Shown here piece after piece: positions 1 to 8,630 of a stretch of 63,883 bases of DNA. The DNA comes from JAWKTT01 sp041398965. GTDB lineage: Bacteria; Planctomycetota; Planctomycetia; Planctomycetales; Planctomycetaceae. The stretch lies in contig JAWKTT010000028.1 of the NCBI GenBank assembly GCA_041398965.1, positions 1 through 63,883 on the forward strand. The letters run 5' to 3'. The notes beneath the pieces are model-generated. The model did no database searches. It saw only the letters and a program-made list of their open reading frames with translations, and was not told the DNA's origin. A program made the position numbers and the translations under genes. How positions within the stretch are numbered: the stretch's first letter is position 1; the number at the start of each line of letters is the position of its first letter.

Positions 1-2671
1 CGGCATCGTCTTTCTTCAGCAAAGCTTCCCCACGACGATACTGCGAGTATGCCACTTGATCGCTCTTTGGAAACTGCTCAGCCATTTGTTTTGAGATTGC
101 GATGACGGTGTCCGTGTCTCCCCCCCGTTCGGCGATGTCGAGCAGCAACACCAGCGAGCGATGTCGGACAAAGTCATCCGCCTCCGGGAGTTTCGACAAC
201 TCTTCAAACGCCATCTTGGCAGGTTCCAGACGATTCGCGAAATAGTCACTTTCGGCAACATACAACTTCGCATCGTCGGCATACTCACTCTTCGGACACT
301 CTTTGACAAGCTGACGAAACAGTTCATCCGACCGCTCGAACTTCTCCGCCTCATAATGCAATAGGGCCCATTCCAGAAGCAGTCGATCGAGTTCGGGCTC
401 TTGCTTGTCCTCCGGCTGTAATACAAGTTGACCATAGGCTGCCTGATATGCCTCCTCGGCGGCAGCAAGGTCTTTTTGCTTCCTCTTTCCTAACGCCCAG
501 CCCTTAGCCGATTGGTATGCGTTCCAGCCCGCTTCAAACTGTGCGGGCGTGGGGTTCTTGACGTCCGCTTTGAGGCTGAAGTCTTTCCATGCAAGATGAT
601 ACGCAGCATCGGCGCCCGCATCGTCCCCTGCTTGACGCAGTGCCAAACCTTTCATTCGGGCAGCCGATGATGCAACGGCAACGTCGGTTGGATACCCGTT
701 CACAAAGGTCGCAAAAGTGACTGCTGCTGCCGGGTATTTCCCCGCTTCATACTGTGCGTACGCCAATCCCGAGAGAGCGGGTGCGTGTAACTTCGAGGGC
801 CCATTGTCGACCAGTCGTTGAAAATGTTGTTCTGCCTGATCCCATTGCTTCCGGGCGTAACAGGCTTCTGCGGCTTGATAGGTGACAGTGAGGGCGATGT
901 CGCGAGCCGGTTCAATCTTCCACAACCGGTCTAGCCATTGCGTCGTCTGCTCTGGCAGGTCGAGTCGAGTCGATGCGAGCACCAAAGTTCCCAAGGCGGA
1001 AGGAACGCTTGGGCCAGTGGGAAGTTTTTCCAGATACAAGCTCGCCACGGTGGTCGCATCCTTAGGGCGATTGAGCCTGAGTAACGCCTCTGCCTGAACA
1101 ACAAGAGCATCGCCATAGGGAACGAGCCCCTCGACGGTGTCTCCGGAAAATGCGGTGACGATCGGAGTTAACGCTTCGACGACTTGAGCATCAGCCTGTC
1201 GTCGCATCAACGCGCGGGCCAGATAAAGCCGAGCTTCGCGAGTGGTCGTCTCGATCATGGAATCGGTCACGACAGCTGCAAACTCCTGCTCTGCCGCAGC
1301 GAACTCCGCATCGGCCTGAACATTCCGCTGCCCCTCGACCTTGTCCCCCTTTGCGAGCAGTGCATCACCCTGAGCCAGCAAGGTGCGTCCATGCAGTAGC
1401 CGTTGTCGCTGCAGCAAGGCATGTTGCGGGAAGTCGCGACGGAACAGGTCGTGTAGACGGTTCGCTTCGTCTAGTTCTCCCGCTAAGAGAGCTGCCTCTG
1501 TCGCCAGATGCAGGGCATCAGCCGCGAGCGGACCCGGTGGCTTCTGCTCGGCCACCTCACGAAACAACGCAAGGGCCTCGGGGAAATGTTGCTGCAACAG
1601 TTCACTATGTGCCCAGTAAAACCGAGCCTTCGTCGCCAACTCCGGCGACGTGCTTTGAGACGCCAACTGTTTGTGCGACTCAATCGCCAGGTCATACTTT
1701 CCCATCGACTTATGACTCATCCCGAGCCAGAACTTCGCCTCATCGCCACGAGAGGGGTCGTTGAGAATGGAACTGAACCGAGCGGCCGCCTCCGGGAACT
1801 TCTGAATCTGATAACAAGCATACCCCCCGTTCAAAGAAGCCAGTGTGGCCGCCTTCGTCTTGGGAAACTTCTTGACAACGACATCAAATTCGGGAATCGC
1901 GAGGTCAAACTCTTTCTTGTCGAATAACAGCATCGCGTAGTCGAGTTGTGCATCCGCCGCCCGGGGACTCTCTCCCGCAGCGAGTTGTCGATAGAGCGCA
2001 ACTCCCTCGGCCTCTCTCCCGAGTTGCAGATACGCCCGAGCCGACAGATAGCGGGCCTCGTCCACCAGACGCCCCTCGGGGTATTGCGAGATGAGTCGAT
2101 TGAAGGCATCAATCGCCCGAGCCGGTTGCTTGAGTTGCAACTCAGTTTCACCCAGATACTGAAGTCCCCATTCTGCGAGTTCGTGCTGCGGGAACTTGGT
2201 CAGAAAAGCCGTTAGTTCAGTCCGTGCCGATTCATACTCGGTCAGGAAGTAGCTGCACTCTCCTGCTCGATACATCGAGATGTACAAGTCTGGATGTTCG
2301 GGATGGACTTTGGCGAAGTCCCGAAAGACCTCGCGTGCCGCGTCAAACTTCTTCAGACGGACAAAGGCATCCCCCTCATAGAGTCTCGCTGCCGCCGCTC
2401 TTTCGTGAGTCGGAAAGTTCTTCAGAAACGTCTGGAACTCCTTCGCCGCCTGTTCCCATCGCTGTTGTTTGTAGAAGGTGAGCGCCACGTTGTAGTCGTC
2501 AACCGCATCCGCCCAGACCGGTGTCGAGACCGTTCCCGCACAGAGGACAACTGCCCCCCACAGCAGTAACGTCTGACAAAGTTTTCCAGACAAAGTGACC
2601 ACGCTCGAACAGAGTCCGGCCAACTGTCGCGACGTCGCGCCGCGAGTAAACCAAGTGTCGTGACTCAACAT
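1..2671 (-). CDS. Large exported TPR-repeat protein (partial, runs off left edge)
   Basis: An uninterrupted minus-strand frame runs from an ATG at 2671 to the window edge (890 codons, no stop), so the C-terminus is missing. A GAGG ribosome site lies 7 nt before the ATG. Residues 1-54 form a long basic then hydrophobic leader ending VWA, consistent with export. The rest is a series of 34-37 residue helical pairs of TPR type, with repeated motifs such as AAKEFQTFLKNFP, AREVFRDFAKVHP, AIDAFNRLISQYP and AIPEFDVVVKKFP. This spacing resembles YbgF/BamD-like outer-membrane scaffold TPRs, which bind other proteins in the periplasm. No catalytic motif is visible. The downstream gene is outside the window. 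The protein is confidently TPR-type; its partner is unknown. Confidence 0.85.
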   Translation of the reverse strand, partial: MLSHDTWFTRGATSRQLAGLCSSVVTLSGKLCQTLLLWGAVVLCAGTVSTPVWADAVDDYNVALTFYKQQRWEQAAKEFQTFLKNFPTHERAAAARLYEGDAFVRLKKFDAAREVFRDFAKVHPEHPDLYISMYRAGECSYFLTEYESARTELTAFLTKFPQHELAEWGLQYLGETELQLKQPARAIDAFNRLISQYPEGRLVDEARYLSARAYLQLGREAEGVALYRQLAAGESPRAADAQLDYAMLLFDKKEFDLAIPEFDVVVKKFPKTKAATLASLNGGYACYQIQKFPEAAARFSSILNDPSRGDEAKFWLGMSHKSMGKYDLAIESHKQLASQSTSPELATKARFYWAHSELLQQHFPEALALFREVAEQKPPGPLAADALHLATEAALLAGELDEANRLHDLFRRDFPQHALLQRQRLLHGRTLLAQGDALLAKGDKVEGQRNVQADAEFAAAEQEFAAVVTDSMIETTTREARLYLARALMRRQADAQVVEALTPIVTAFSGDTVEGLVPYGDALVVQAEALLRLNRPKDATTVASLYLEKLPTGPSVPSALGTLVLASTRLDLPEQTTQWLDRLWKIEPARDIALTVTYQAAEACYARKQWDQAEQHFQRLVDNGPSKLHAPALSGLAYAQYEAGKYPAAAVTFATFVNGYPTDVAVASSAARMKGLALRQAGDDAGADAAYHLAWKDFSLKADVKNPTPAQFEAGWNAYQSAKGWALGKRKQKDLAAAEEAYQAAYGQLVLQPEDKQEPELDRLLLEWALLHYEAEKFERSDELFRQLVKECPKSEYADDAKLYVAESDYFANRLEPAKMAFEELSKLPEADDFVRHRSLVLLLDIAERGGDTDTVIAISKQMAEQFPKSDQVAYSQYRRGEALLKKDDA

Positions 2672-2886
2672 GAAGCGACCTCACGTAATCTCAAAAAAGA
2701 CCCCCGCACTTCCTGTACCGCACTTGCAGCATCCACAACATCGTCCACCGAACGATCAATCACCGCAAACGAGGACTCGACCTTGGGAGGCAAGTCCCGG
2801 CGATTATACGACTTCTGCCCGTCAAAGCGAATCGGGAGCGAGCAGACCGGTCGAATCCGTGAAAACAGAAGCTGCAAAGCAGCTGG

Positions 2887-3231
2887 TTAGCGAATCCACT
2901 GCTTTGGATATCCAGAGAGGGCGGCATCCTCGTTAGGTTGCCAGATCGCAACCTCTTCAATGCGGCGGGCCAGTTCGACATCGCTCCATGTAATTGCCCG
3001 GACTCGATGCGTCTGAATCTTGACCACAACTTGCGCGTATCCAACCTCCAAATCCGGATGATGCCAGGCCGCCTCAGCCACCAAACCGATGGCATTCACG
3101 AGCATCAAAGTATGCGGCCATCCGGGGGTCACAAATTTCCTCCTCAACCACCCCTCCCGGACCTCCCACCCCTCCAACCCCAACAATTCCGCCTCCAACT
3201 CACCCTTCGTCAACACCACGTCATCAGCCAT
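2887..3231 (-). CDS. phhB: Pterin-4a-carbinolamine dehydratase
   Basis: This 114-aa protein has the usual length of the family, which dehydrates 4a-hydroxytetrahydropterin after aromatic amino acid hydroxylation; in bacteria without such a hydroxylase its role is less clear. The family signature is visible as EAAWHHPDLEVGY, followed by KIQTHRV and later D in WSDVELA; the paired histidines and the third His are the catalytic residues. The start ATG at 3231 has a GGAGGAG site upstream. It stands alone, 215 bp upstream of the TPR gene and downstream of tRNA-Lys. No phenylalanine hydroxylase is present in the window. Confidence 0.9.
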   Translation of the reverse strand: MADDVVLTKGELEAELLGLEGWEVREGWLRRKFVTPGWPHTLMLVNAIGLVAEAAWHHPDLEVGYAQVVVKIQTHRVRAITWSDVELARRIEEVAIWQPNEDAALSGYPKQWIR

Positions 3232-3328
3232 GACACTCCTCCCGGATCAAAGTATTTCACCGCAACCGGATTTACGACAATTGTCACCCCCCGATTCGCG
3301 GAACTACTCCAGTGTCGAGCAATACCAT

Positions 3329-3360
3329 AAAAAAAGCCACAAACCTGTCGGCTTGTGGCT
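3329..3360 (-). terminator. Rho-independent terminator of tRNA-Lys
   Basis: On the minus strand, immediately after the tRNA, an AGCCACAAGCC arm and a matching TTTGTGGCT arm form a strong stem followed by a run of seven T residues. Position directly after the tRNA 3' end makes termination the obvious role. Confidence 0.85.
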
Positions 3361-3367
3361 AAGAAAA

Positions 3368-3440
3368 TGCCCCCGCAAGGGATCGAACCTTGGACCTACT
3401 GATTAAGAGTCAGTTGCTCTACCGGCTGAGCTACAGGGGC
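3368..3440 (-). tRNA. tRNA-Lys (anticodon CUU)
   Basis: The 73-nt minus-strand sequence folds into a full cloverleaf: acceptor GCCCCTG with CGGGGGC (one G.U), D stem GCTC/GAGC, anticodon stem ACTGA/TCAGT, T stem CAAGG/CCTTG and TTCGATC in the T loop. The seven-base anticodon loop CTCTTAA gives anticodon CUU, reading AAG lysine codons. The discriminator base is A and CCA is not encoded, so it must be added by nucleotidyltransferase. Confidence 0.97.
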
Positions 3441-3450
3441 GTGAAGTTGC

Positions 3451-3478
3451 ATTCTATTCTTTGTTTGGCAAGTTGCAA
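3451..3478 (-). promoter_or_regulatory. Predicted sigma70-type promoter of tRNA-Lys
   Basis: On the minus strand TTGCAA (3478-3473) and TAGAAT (3456-3451) are separated by 16 bp, with the -10 hexamer 10 nt before the mature tRNA. Good match in position; assigned by inspection only. Confidence 0.6.
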
Positions 3479-3608
3479 CCTCCCGATGTCGGCAAGATGC
3501 TGGAAAATGTGTTCGGCGGAAAAGCGTCGCATTGAGAACGTTGGAACTGTGATGAGGGAGCGATGTCGAGGGATCGAGAGTGTCCAGATTCCAGCGACGG
3601 GTTATGGA

Positions 3609-5024
3609 CTACTCCTTCTCAGGCTGATCCTTTTCAGGCTGTTCGGTACCGGGTTTCTCAGCGTCGGGTTTCTTGGGGGTTGTGGGTTTTGTAGAGCCGG
3701 GGGGACCGGCATCTGGGGCCTGGAGCATGACGTCGGCAAATGGGGTGAGGCGTTCGCCCCCTTCGACGATGACGTTCATTCCGGGTTGAACCTCTTCGCC
3801 GAGCAGTTCGACAAATTCGCCGAAGCTGCCCCCTTCTTGCAGGCGGATCGGTTTTGCTTTTCCGCTGCCTGGTTTCTCGCCGGGGAGCATCACATACAAT
3901 CTCGCACCGTTCTCGGTGCGGATCAGGGCATCTTTGGGGACAAGTGTTGCCTCTCGCTCAGGCCCGAAGAAGGTCACTTGGGCCAACATTCCCTCATTGA
4001 GCATGGGGGTCAAACGCCCGCCGATGTTGAGGAGGCTGTTCTTCACCTGAATCTTGACAGGGAAACTGCGTGAACCCTGTAACCATTCGCTGCGGGGGAT
4101 GATCGCTTCGACGATTCCCTGACAATTTGGATTAGCGATCCCTTCAACCCGGATGGTCACTTCGCTACCAATCTGAACATTTGCAAGATCACTCTGATTG
4201 ACGAGGGCGATGACTTGAACCTCATCCAGCAGATCGGCGACGGTCACGACGGCGTCACCTTTGGAAAGCCATTGACCCGATTCGGTATGCTCTTTGACGA
4301 TGACGCCTCGAAACGGGGCCTTCGCGGTTCGTTTGTCTCGCTCTGCTTTCAAGAAATCGACTTGATGTTGTTGGGCGTCACGTCGGGCACGGACTTGTTC
4401 CTGAACTTCCTTGCGAGGGCCAGCCAAGATCAACTCGTACTGCGACTTGACTGCGGCAAACAATTTTTCCGCTGCCTCAGAACGTTCTTGCGCCTCGTCC
4501 AGCGAGTCGGCATTCGTCGCGCCCTGTTTCACCAGTTGCTCGAACCGAGCAAGTCGCTGAGCTGCGACGCGTCGCGTAACGTCGGCGGCTTCCATGCGAG
4601 ACTTCGCCTCCGCAATTTCCTCGGGGCGAGAGGTCAGGCTGGCGGCTAATTCCTGCTCACGTTCTTGAAGCACCGACTCCGCTTCGTCGATGCCAAGGTT
4701 GGTCGCGACCATATTCAGGATGGAGAGTTCCTGACCCTCTTCAACGATGTCTCCTTCGCGAACCAGAAACTGATTCACCTTCCCATCGGCTCCCGAAGCG
4801 ACGATACTCGTTCGCTTGGCGATGATGGTCCCGACGGCGGAAGTCTCGGGGCGAACGGCTTTGCGAATGACCGGCGAAACACGGACCGCAGCCGGAGGAC
4901 GCCCACCACCTGATGGCCCCGCCCCTTTGACTGCGTCGCCAGAACACCCGGAGATTCCTCCGAACAGTCCGGCCAATGTCAACATGCAAGTCGCAACCAT
5001 CAACCTCGATGTTGGGGCGACATG
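3609..5024 (-). CDS. RND/HlyD-type efflux periplasmic adaptor lipoprotein
   Basis: The protein is a membrane fusion protein linking an inner-membrane transporter to an outer-membrane channel. The frame opens upstream at 5072, but the ATG at 5024 gives a normal lipoprotein signal (MHVAPTSRLMV, hydrophobic core, GGISGC lipobox), so I prefer it; the product is then about 471 aa. Next comes the N-terminal biotinyl/lipoyl-like half (VNQFLVREGDIVEEGQEL), a long helical hairpin with several EAxxRxEAAD heptads, the second lipoyl half (TAKAPFRGVIVKEHTESGQWL), a beta-barrel and a membrane-proximal domain. The tail is a Pro/Lys/Glu-rich segment (TPKKPDAEKPGTEQPEK). No RND pump or TolC gene is adjacent, which is unusual for this family. 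Confidence 0.85.
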   Translation of the reverse strand, partial: HVAPTSRLMVATCMLTLAGLFGGISGCSGDAVKGAGPSGGGRPPAAVRVSPVIRKAVRPETSAVGTIIAKRTSIVASGADGKVNQFLVREGDIVEEGQELSILNMVATNLGIDEAESVLQEREQELAASLTSRPEEIAEAKSRMEAADVTRRVAAQRLARFEQLVKQGATNADSLDEAQERSEAAEKLFAAVKSQYELILAGPRKEVQEQVRARRDAQQHQVDFLKAERDKRTAKAPFRGVIVKEHTESGQWLSKGDAVVTVADLLDEVQVIALVNQSDLANVQIGSEVTIRVEGIANPNCQGIVEAIIPRSEWLQGSRSFPVKIQVKNSLLNIGGRLTPMLNEGMLAQVTFFGPEREATLVPKDALIRTENGARLYVMLPGEKPGSGKAKPIRLQEGGSFGEFVELLGEEVQPGMNVIVEGGERLTPFADVMLQAPDAGPPGSTKPTTPKKPDAEKPGTEQPEKDQPEKE

Positions 5025-5270
5025 CATCGTTGTGATGGTGTGAAAGGTATAGGACTCGTTCAGGAAACTCATCAGTCAAACTCAGTGCGGGAACCATCAC
5101 ATCGAGCCAGTCGTAGTTGACCGGCCGTTTCCCTCCCAAGATGACTCCTCTTCCGAGGGAAGTCCAGCCTTGATTCCGTAAAAGCTGTGGCGATCGGTTC
5201 GGGCGACTTTGGCAATCGCTCTATTTGACGTGTGATTGTAGCACATTTCGAACGATGTTGTTCCGTTTGA

Positions 5271-5477
5271 CTACGCCGCAGTTCGTCGTCGCTCGGGGAT
5301 CGACTGAGGGCCTTTGACTTCGATTGTCGAGCGGTTTGTTTTTTCGATTGACTGACTTCCCCCAACCGCCTGACGGATCGTCAACGTGAACGACATGATC
5401 CCGAACGAGACGATTATCGCCAGAAAGCAGCCCATCAGAGCGATCTGGTCATCCGACATGTTTTGCAGTAGAGCCAT
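5271..5477 (-). CDS. Small single-span membrane protein, function unknown
   Basis: The frame can be read further upstream, but the ATG at 5477 has a GGAG site six bases before it and yields a compact 68-aa protein (MALLQNMSDDQ...). A hydrophobic span follows (about residues 14-32, IALMGCFLAIIVSFGIMSF), then a basic, polar tail ending PERRRTAA. There is one predicted transmembrane helix and no recognisable domain. It lies about 200 bp upstream of the adaptor gene on the same strand, so it may be co-transcribed, but that is only positional. I do not recognise the family. Confidence 0.55.
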   Translation of the reverse strand: MALLQNMSDDQIALMGCFLAIIVSFGIMSFTLTIRQAVGGSQSIEKTNRSTIEVKGPQSIPERRRTAA

Positions 5478-5765
5478 CGTGTTCTCCATTCCTCGACGAG
5501 TCACCCAGAGATCACCGCAAGGTCCGGCGGTGAGTCTTGGACAGCAGGGGATCACTTCCTCCTGAACTGGTACCTGTTTCTTCGTCCAATTCCTTACTGC
5601 CGCTTCATCTCCACCCCCTGAAGTCCGATTGCGCCGACTAAATCGTTCGGAAACGTCGTACTTTGGGGAAGTGGTCAAGCTGTAACGATTCTGGCAGTTT
5701 GACCAGTTGTGTGGATCGCAGCGATTACTCGACGGGTCTTCGAGATGCCTTTCAGTAAGCGGTTC

Positions 5766-5896
5766 ACAGCCTGTTGAAGAACGTGGGGCAGGCTTTCCAG
5801 CCTGCCCTGTTTCCATTTGAGGCCTACGCAGAAGGCGTTCGAGTTGTTCGTGTCAGCTTGGAAAAGCTGCCCCAGGGTCGTTTTTCAACAGGCTGT
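5766..5896. repeat. MITE-like element with terminal inverted repeats and internal hairpins
   Basis: A 131-bp non-coding block starts ACAGCCTGTTGAA (5766-5778) and ends with its exact inverse complement TTCAACAGGCTGT (5884-5896); the match extends inward to 17 of 18 bases. Inside are a perfect 9-bp hairpin GGGCAGGCT-TTCC-AGCCTGCCC and a 6-bp hairpin CAGCTT-GGAA-AAGCTG. There is no ORF and no obvious target duplication. The structure is that of a non-autonomous palindromic element. The remaining intergenic sequence 5478-5765 and 5897-6111 shows no gene. Confidence 0.75.
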
Positions 5897-6111
5897 TAAT
5901 GTCACGGTTTAACAGCAAGCGGCATTGGCGGGCTTTTGTGAGTGAGTTCAACGCTGTAAAACAATAACGCCTGCCATTTGCCATTGAAGAATTGATTTGG
6001 CGATGACGTTGAAGTAACGACAATTCTACGATTGCGTGGTATGTTCTGCGGGCGGACATGCCGGACGAATCTGGTTGAACCGCGTTTCCTCCTGAATTTG
6101 CCGATTGACTC

Positions 6112-7047
6112 ATGACGCTCGACCCACAAGCAGCCGCCCTCTTGCTGATGCTCGAACAGAATCCTCCCCCCGCCATTTGGGAAATTCCTCTCGATGTCGC
6201 TCGGGCCAATGTCATCCCGGTCCCGGGACCTCCTCAGCCAGTGGAAAACGTCGAGTCCCGAATCGTCTCTGGTCCTCAGGGTGATATCCCTGTCAGGATT
6301 TACACTCCTCCTGCGGACGCAGGCAACTCCCCCTCCCCTGTTGGGGTGACGCTGTTCTTTCATGGCGGGGGCTGGGTGACCGGAAACCTCGATACTCACG
6401 ATGCACTCGCCCGGCGACTTTGTGTCGAAAGCCGTTCCCTCCTGGTGGCGGTTGACTATGGGCTCGCCCCCGAGCGGAAGTTTCCGGTCCCTGTCGAGGA
6501 AGCGGCTGTCGTCGCACGGTGGGCCGTCGACGAATACCATCTCCCGATTGCGGTGACGGGTGACAGTGCAGGTGCGAACATCGCGGCTGCCCTTTGTCTG
6601 CTGCTGCGAGACACCGATGGCCCGGACGTCGCCGCTCAGGCTCTGCTCTATCCGGCGACTGAGTATGCGTTCGAGACCGACTCCTATCGACAAAACCTCG
6701 GAGCCGCGATGCTCAGTCGCGAATCGATGCAATGGTTTTGGGGGCAGTATCTCGCCACTCCCGAGGACGGAAAGAACCCTCTCGCGTCACCATTGCTTGC
6801 TCCTTCGCTTGCCGGACTTCCCCCGGCACAGATCGTCATTGCGGAACATGATGTCCTGCGAGACGATGGACTGCATTACGCGAATCGGCTCGAGGAATTC
6901 GGTGTCCCCGTCGAACGCCTTTACTGCCCTGGCATGATCCACGGCTTCCTCCGGCGCCTCAACGTTTTCGATCATGCCACTCCCGTACTCCAATCCGTCG
7001 GCAGCTTTCTAAACAGGTCTCTCAGTCGATCGGCGTTGCGTTCCTGA
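6112..7047 (+). CDS. Alpha/beta hydrolase, HSL-type (GDXG) esterase/lipase
   Basis: At 311 aa this is the usual length of the hormone-sensitive-lipase esterase family (Aes/acetyl-hydrolase type), which cleaves short-chain carboxylic esters. The oxyanion-hole motif HGGGW is at residues 84-88, the nucleophile elbow GDSAG has Ser152, the acid is probably Asp247 in AEHDVLRDD and the base His277 in MIHGF. All key residues are intact. There is no signal peptide, so it is probably cytosolic. It starts with ATG and has no close upstream partner; it converges on mqnC. Natural substrate is unknown. Confidence 0.9.
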   Translation: MTLDPQAAALLLMLEQNPPPAIWEIPLDVARANVIPVPGPPQPVENVESRIVSGPQGDIPVRIYTPPADAGNSPSPVGVTLFFHGGGWVTGNLDTHDALARRLCVESRSLLVAVDYGLAPERKFPVPVEEAAVVARWAVDEYHLPIAVTGDSAGANIAAALCLLLRDTDGPDVAAQALLYPATEYAFETDSYRQNLGAAMLSRESMQWFWGQYLATPEDGKNPLASPLLAPSLAGLPPAQIVIAEHDVLRDDGLHYANRLEEFGVPVERLYCPGMIHGFLRRLNVFDHATPVLQSVGSFLNRSLSRSALRS

Positions 7048-7114
7048 CTTCGTTGACAGGCCTCAACTCTGAGGAGTTCGCAATCGTGAATAAGTCCCTT
7101 TGGAAAAACTCGTT

Positions 7115-8254
7115 TCACTTTGGTGTGTCGATGAGATTGTAGAAGACGTTCCGCTGACGAGGGGTATAGCCGGTCTCCTGAATGCAGCTTCGGATGGCAT
7201 CGAGGGTGAGATGGAAGACGGTGCCCGCCTGGGCGACGACGTTTTCTTCGATCATCAGGCTTCCCATGTCGTTCGCCCCGAAACGGAGCGCCATCTGCCC
7301 GACCTTTTCCCCCTGCGTCACCCATGACGACTGGATGTTGGGAATGTTGTCGAGGTATAGGCGAGCAACGGCCTGAGTCTTGAGGTACTCGAAGGCCCCA
7401 GCCGGAGCGAGTGTCGACATGTCGACGCCACCTTTGCGACCCTCCTCGGCATCACGTCCGAACCAGGGGGCGGTTTCGGGGGGTTGATGGGTCCAGCAGA
7501 TGAACGCGGTGAAGCCGTTCGTTTCGTCTTGAAGTTGCCGGAGTCGGTCGAGATGTTCGATCCGCTCTTCGAGAGTCTCGACATGCCCAAACATCATGGT
7601 GCAAGTGCTCTTGCCGCCGAGTTCGTGCCAGACGCGGTTGACTTCGAGCCAGCCGTCTGTGAGGACCTTACCACGGGTAATCTGTTTGCGAACTCGGTCA
7701 ACGAGGATTTCACCTCCGCCACCGGGGAGGCTTCCAAGTCCGGCGTCCTTGAGACGTTGCAGAGTTTCCTTGAGCGGCAGACCGGAGATTTTGTGGAAGT
7801 GCCAAAGTTCCGGCGGGCTGAAGCCATGAATGTTGAGCGTAGGGAAGCGGGACTTCATCCCCCGCAGGAGGTCTTCGTACCACTCAAGGGGAAGTTTTGG
7901 ATGGAGCCCCCCTTGCAGGAGAATCTGGTCACCCCCGAGGTCGAGGGTCTCTTGGATTTTCTGGTCGAGGACTTCATCGGTGAGCACATAGGCTTCTTCG
8001 TGGCCGACGGGGCGATAGAACGCACAGAAATCGCAGACGGCGGCACAAACGTTGGAGTAATTGATGTTTCGGTCGATGTTGTAGGTGCGATACGGTTCCG
8101 GGTGGAGGCGTCGGGTGACGGCGTCGGCTGCTTGGCCGAGTGCGGTCAGATCGTGTGATTGCAGGAGTTGCAGCCCTTCGGCGGGTGTCAGCCGCTGTCC
8201 ATCAATAGCCCGTTCGAGGATGGGGGTGATCGCGGAGGGAGAAGTGGTAATCAT
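7115..8254 (-). CDS. mqnC: Cyclic dehypoxanthine futalosine synthase (radical SAM)
   Basis: MqnC converts dehypoxanthine futalosine to its cyclic form in the futalosine route to menaquinone. The radical-SAM cluster motif is C-AAV-C-DF-C at residues 70, 74 and 77 counted from the ATG at 8254, followed by AFYRP; the GGLHPKLPLEWYEDLL stretch and SLPGGGGEI are typical of MqnC rather than MqnE. The frame opens at 8344, but the first 30 residues have no family character and the ATG at 8254 gives a usual 379-aa protein. No other mqn gene is in the window, so the pathway is scattered. It is transcribed away from the E2 gene. Confidence 0.92.
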   Translation of the reverse strand: MITTSPSAITPILERAIDGQRLTPAEGLQLLQSHDLTALGQAADAVTRRLHPEPYRTYNIDRNINYSNVCAAVCDFCAFYRPVGHEEAYVLTDEVLDQKIQETLDLGGDQILLQGGLHPKLPLEWYEDLLRGMKSRFPTLNIHGFSPPELWHFHKISGLPLKETLQRLKDAGLGSLPGGGGEILVDRVRKQITRGKVLTDGWLEVNRVWHELGGKSTCTMMFGHVETLEERIEHLDRLRQLQDETNGFTAFICWTHQPPETAPWFGRDAEEGRKGGVDMSTLAPAGAFEYLKTQAVARLYLDNIPNIQSSWVTQGEKVGQMALRFGANDMGSLMIEENVVAQAGTVFHLTLDAIRSCIQETGYTPRQRNVFYNLIDTPK

Positions 8255-8630
8255 GTCAGTCGTTCCGTTCGTGTCTACCGGAGTAATTGCAAGGGGAGTT
8301 GAGTAGGGCAGGTCAATCGACCGAAAACAGGGGTCGAGATTCACGCGAAATCAGTCAAGATTGGCTAGAAGAGACGATCTTAGGCGGATCGAGCGGTGTC
8401 GACAACGACTCCACGATGTCAGAATACGAAAGTCGTGGATCAGTTACCGCAGGGGGGAGCGTCTCCCGATTCTCGCGAATCGTGTTTGTGAAGGGGCTCT
8501 GCGATTGACGGAAGTGCAAGTGGTCGCGACGATTCGCTACGAACTTCAGTTAGTTTTTCGAGTATCATGCGACGAGACGTCTCAGGACTGGGACGTCGTA
8601 TCGAGCGTGGTTCCTAAGGATAGAAATCCG
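8255..8630. other. Divergent intergenic region between mqnC and the E2 gene
   Basis: About 376 bp that must hold the promoters of both divergent genes. The plus-strand frame of the E2 gene is open through part of this stretch, but its translation is atypical and I treat it as non-coding. No convincing operator or hairpin was seen. Confidence 0.5.

Noticed and set aside
8361..8630. A 90-residue N-terminal extension of the E2 protein
   Set aside because: No E2-like content; the ATG at 8631 with AAGGA gives a standard lipoyl-domain start.
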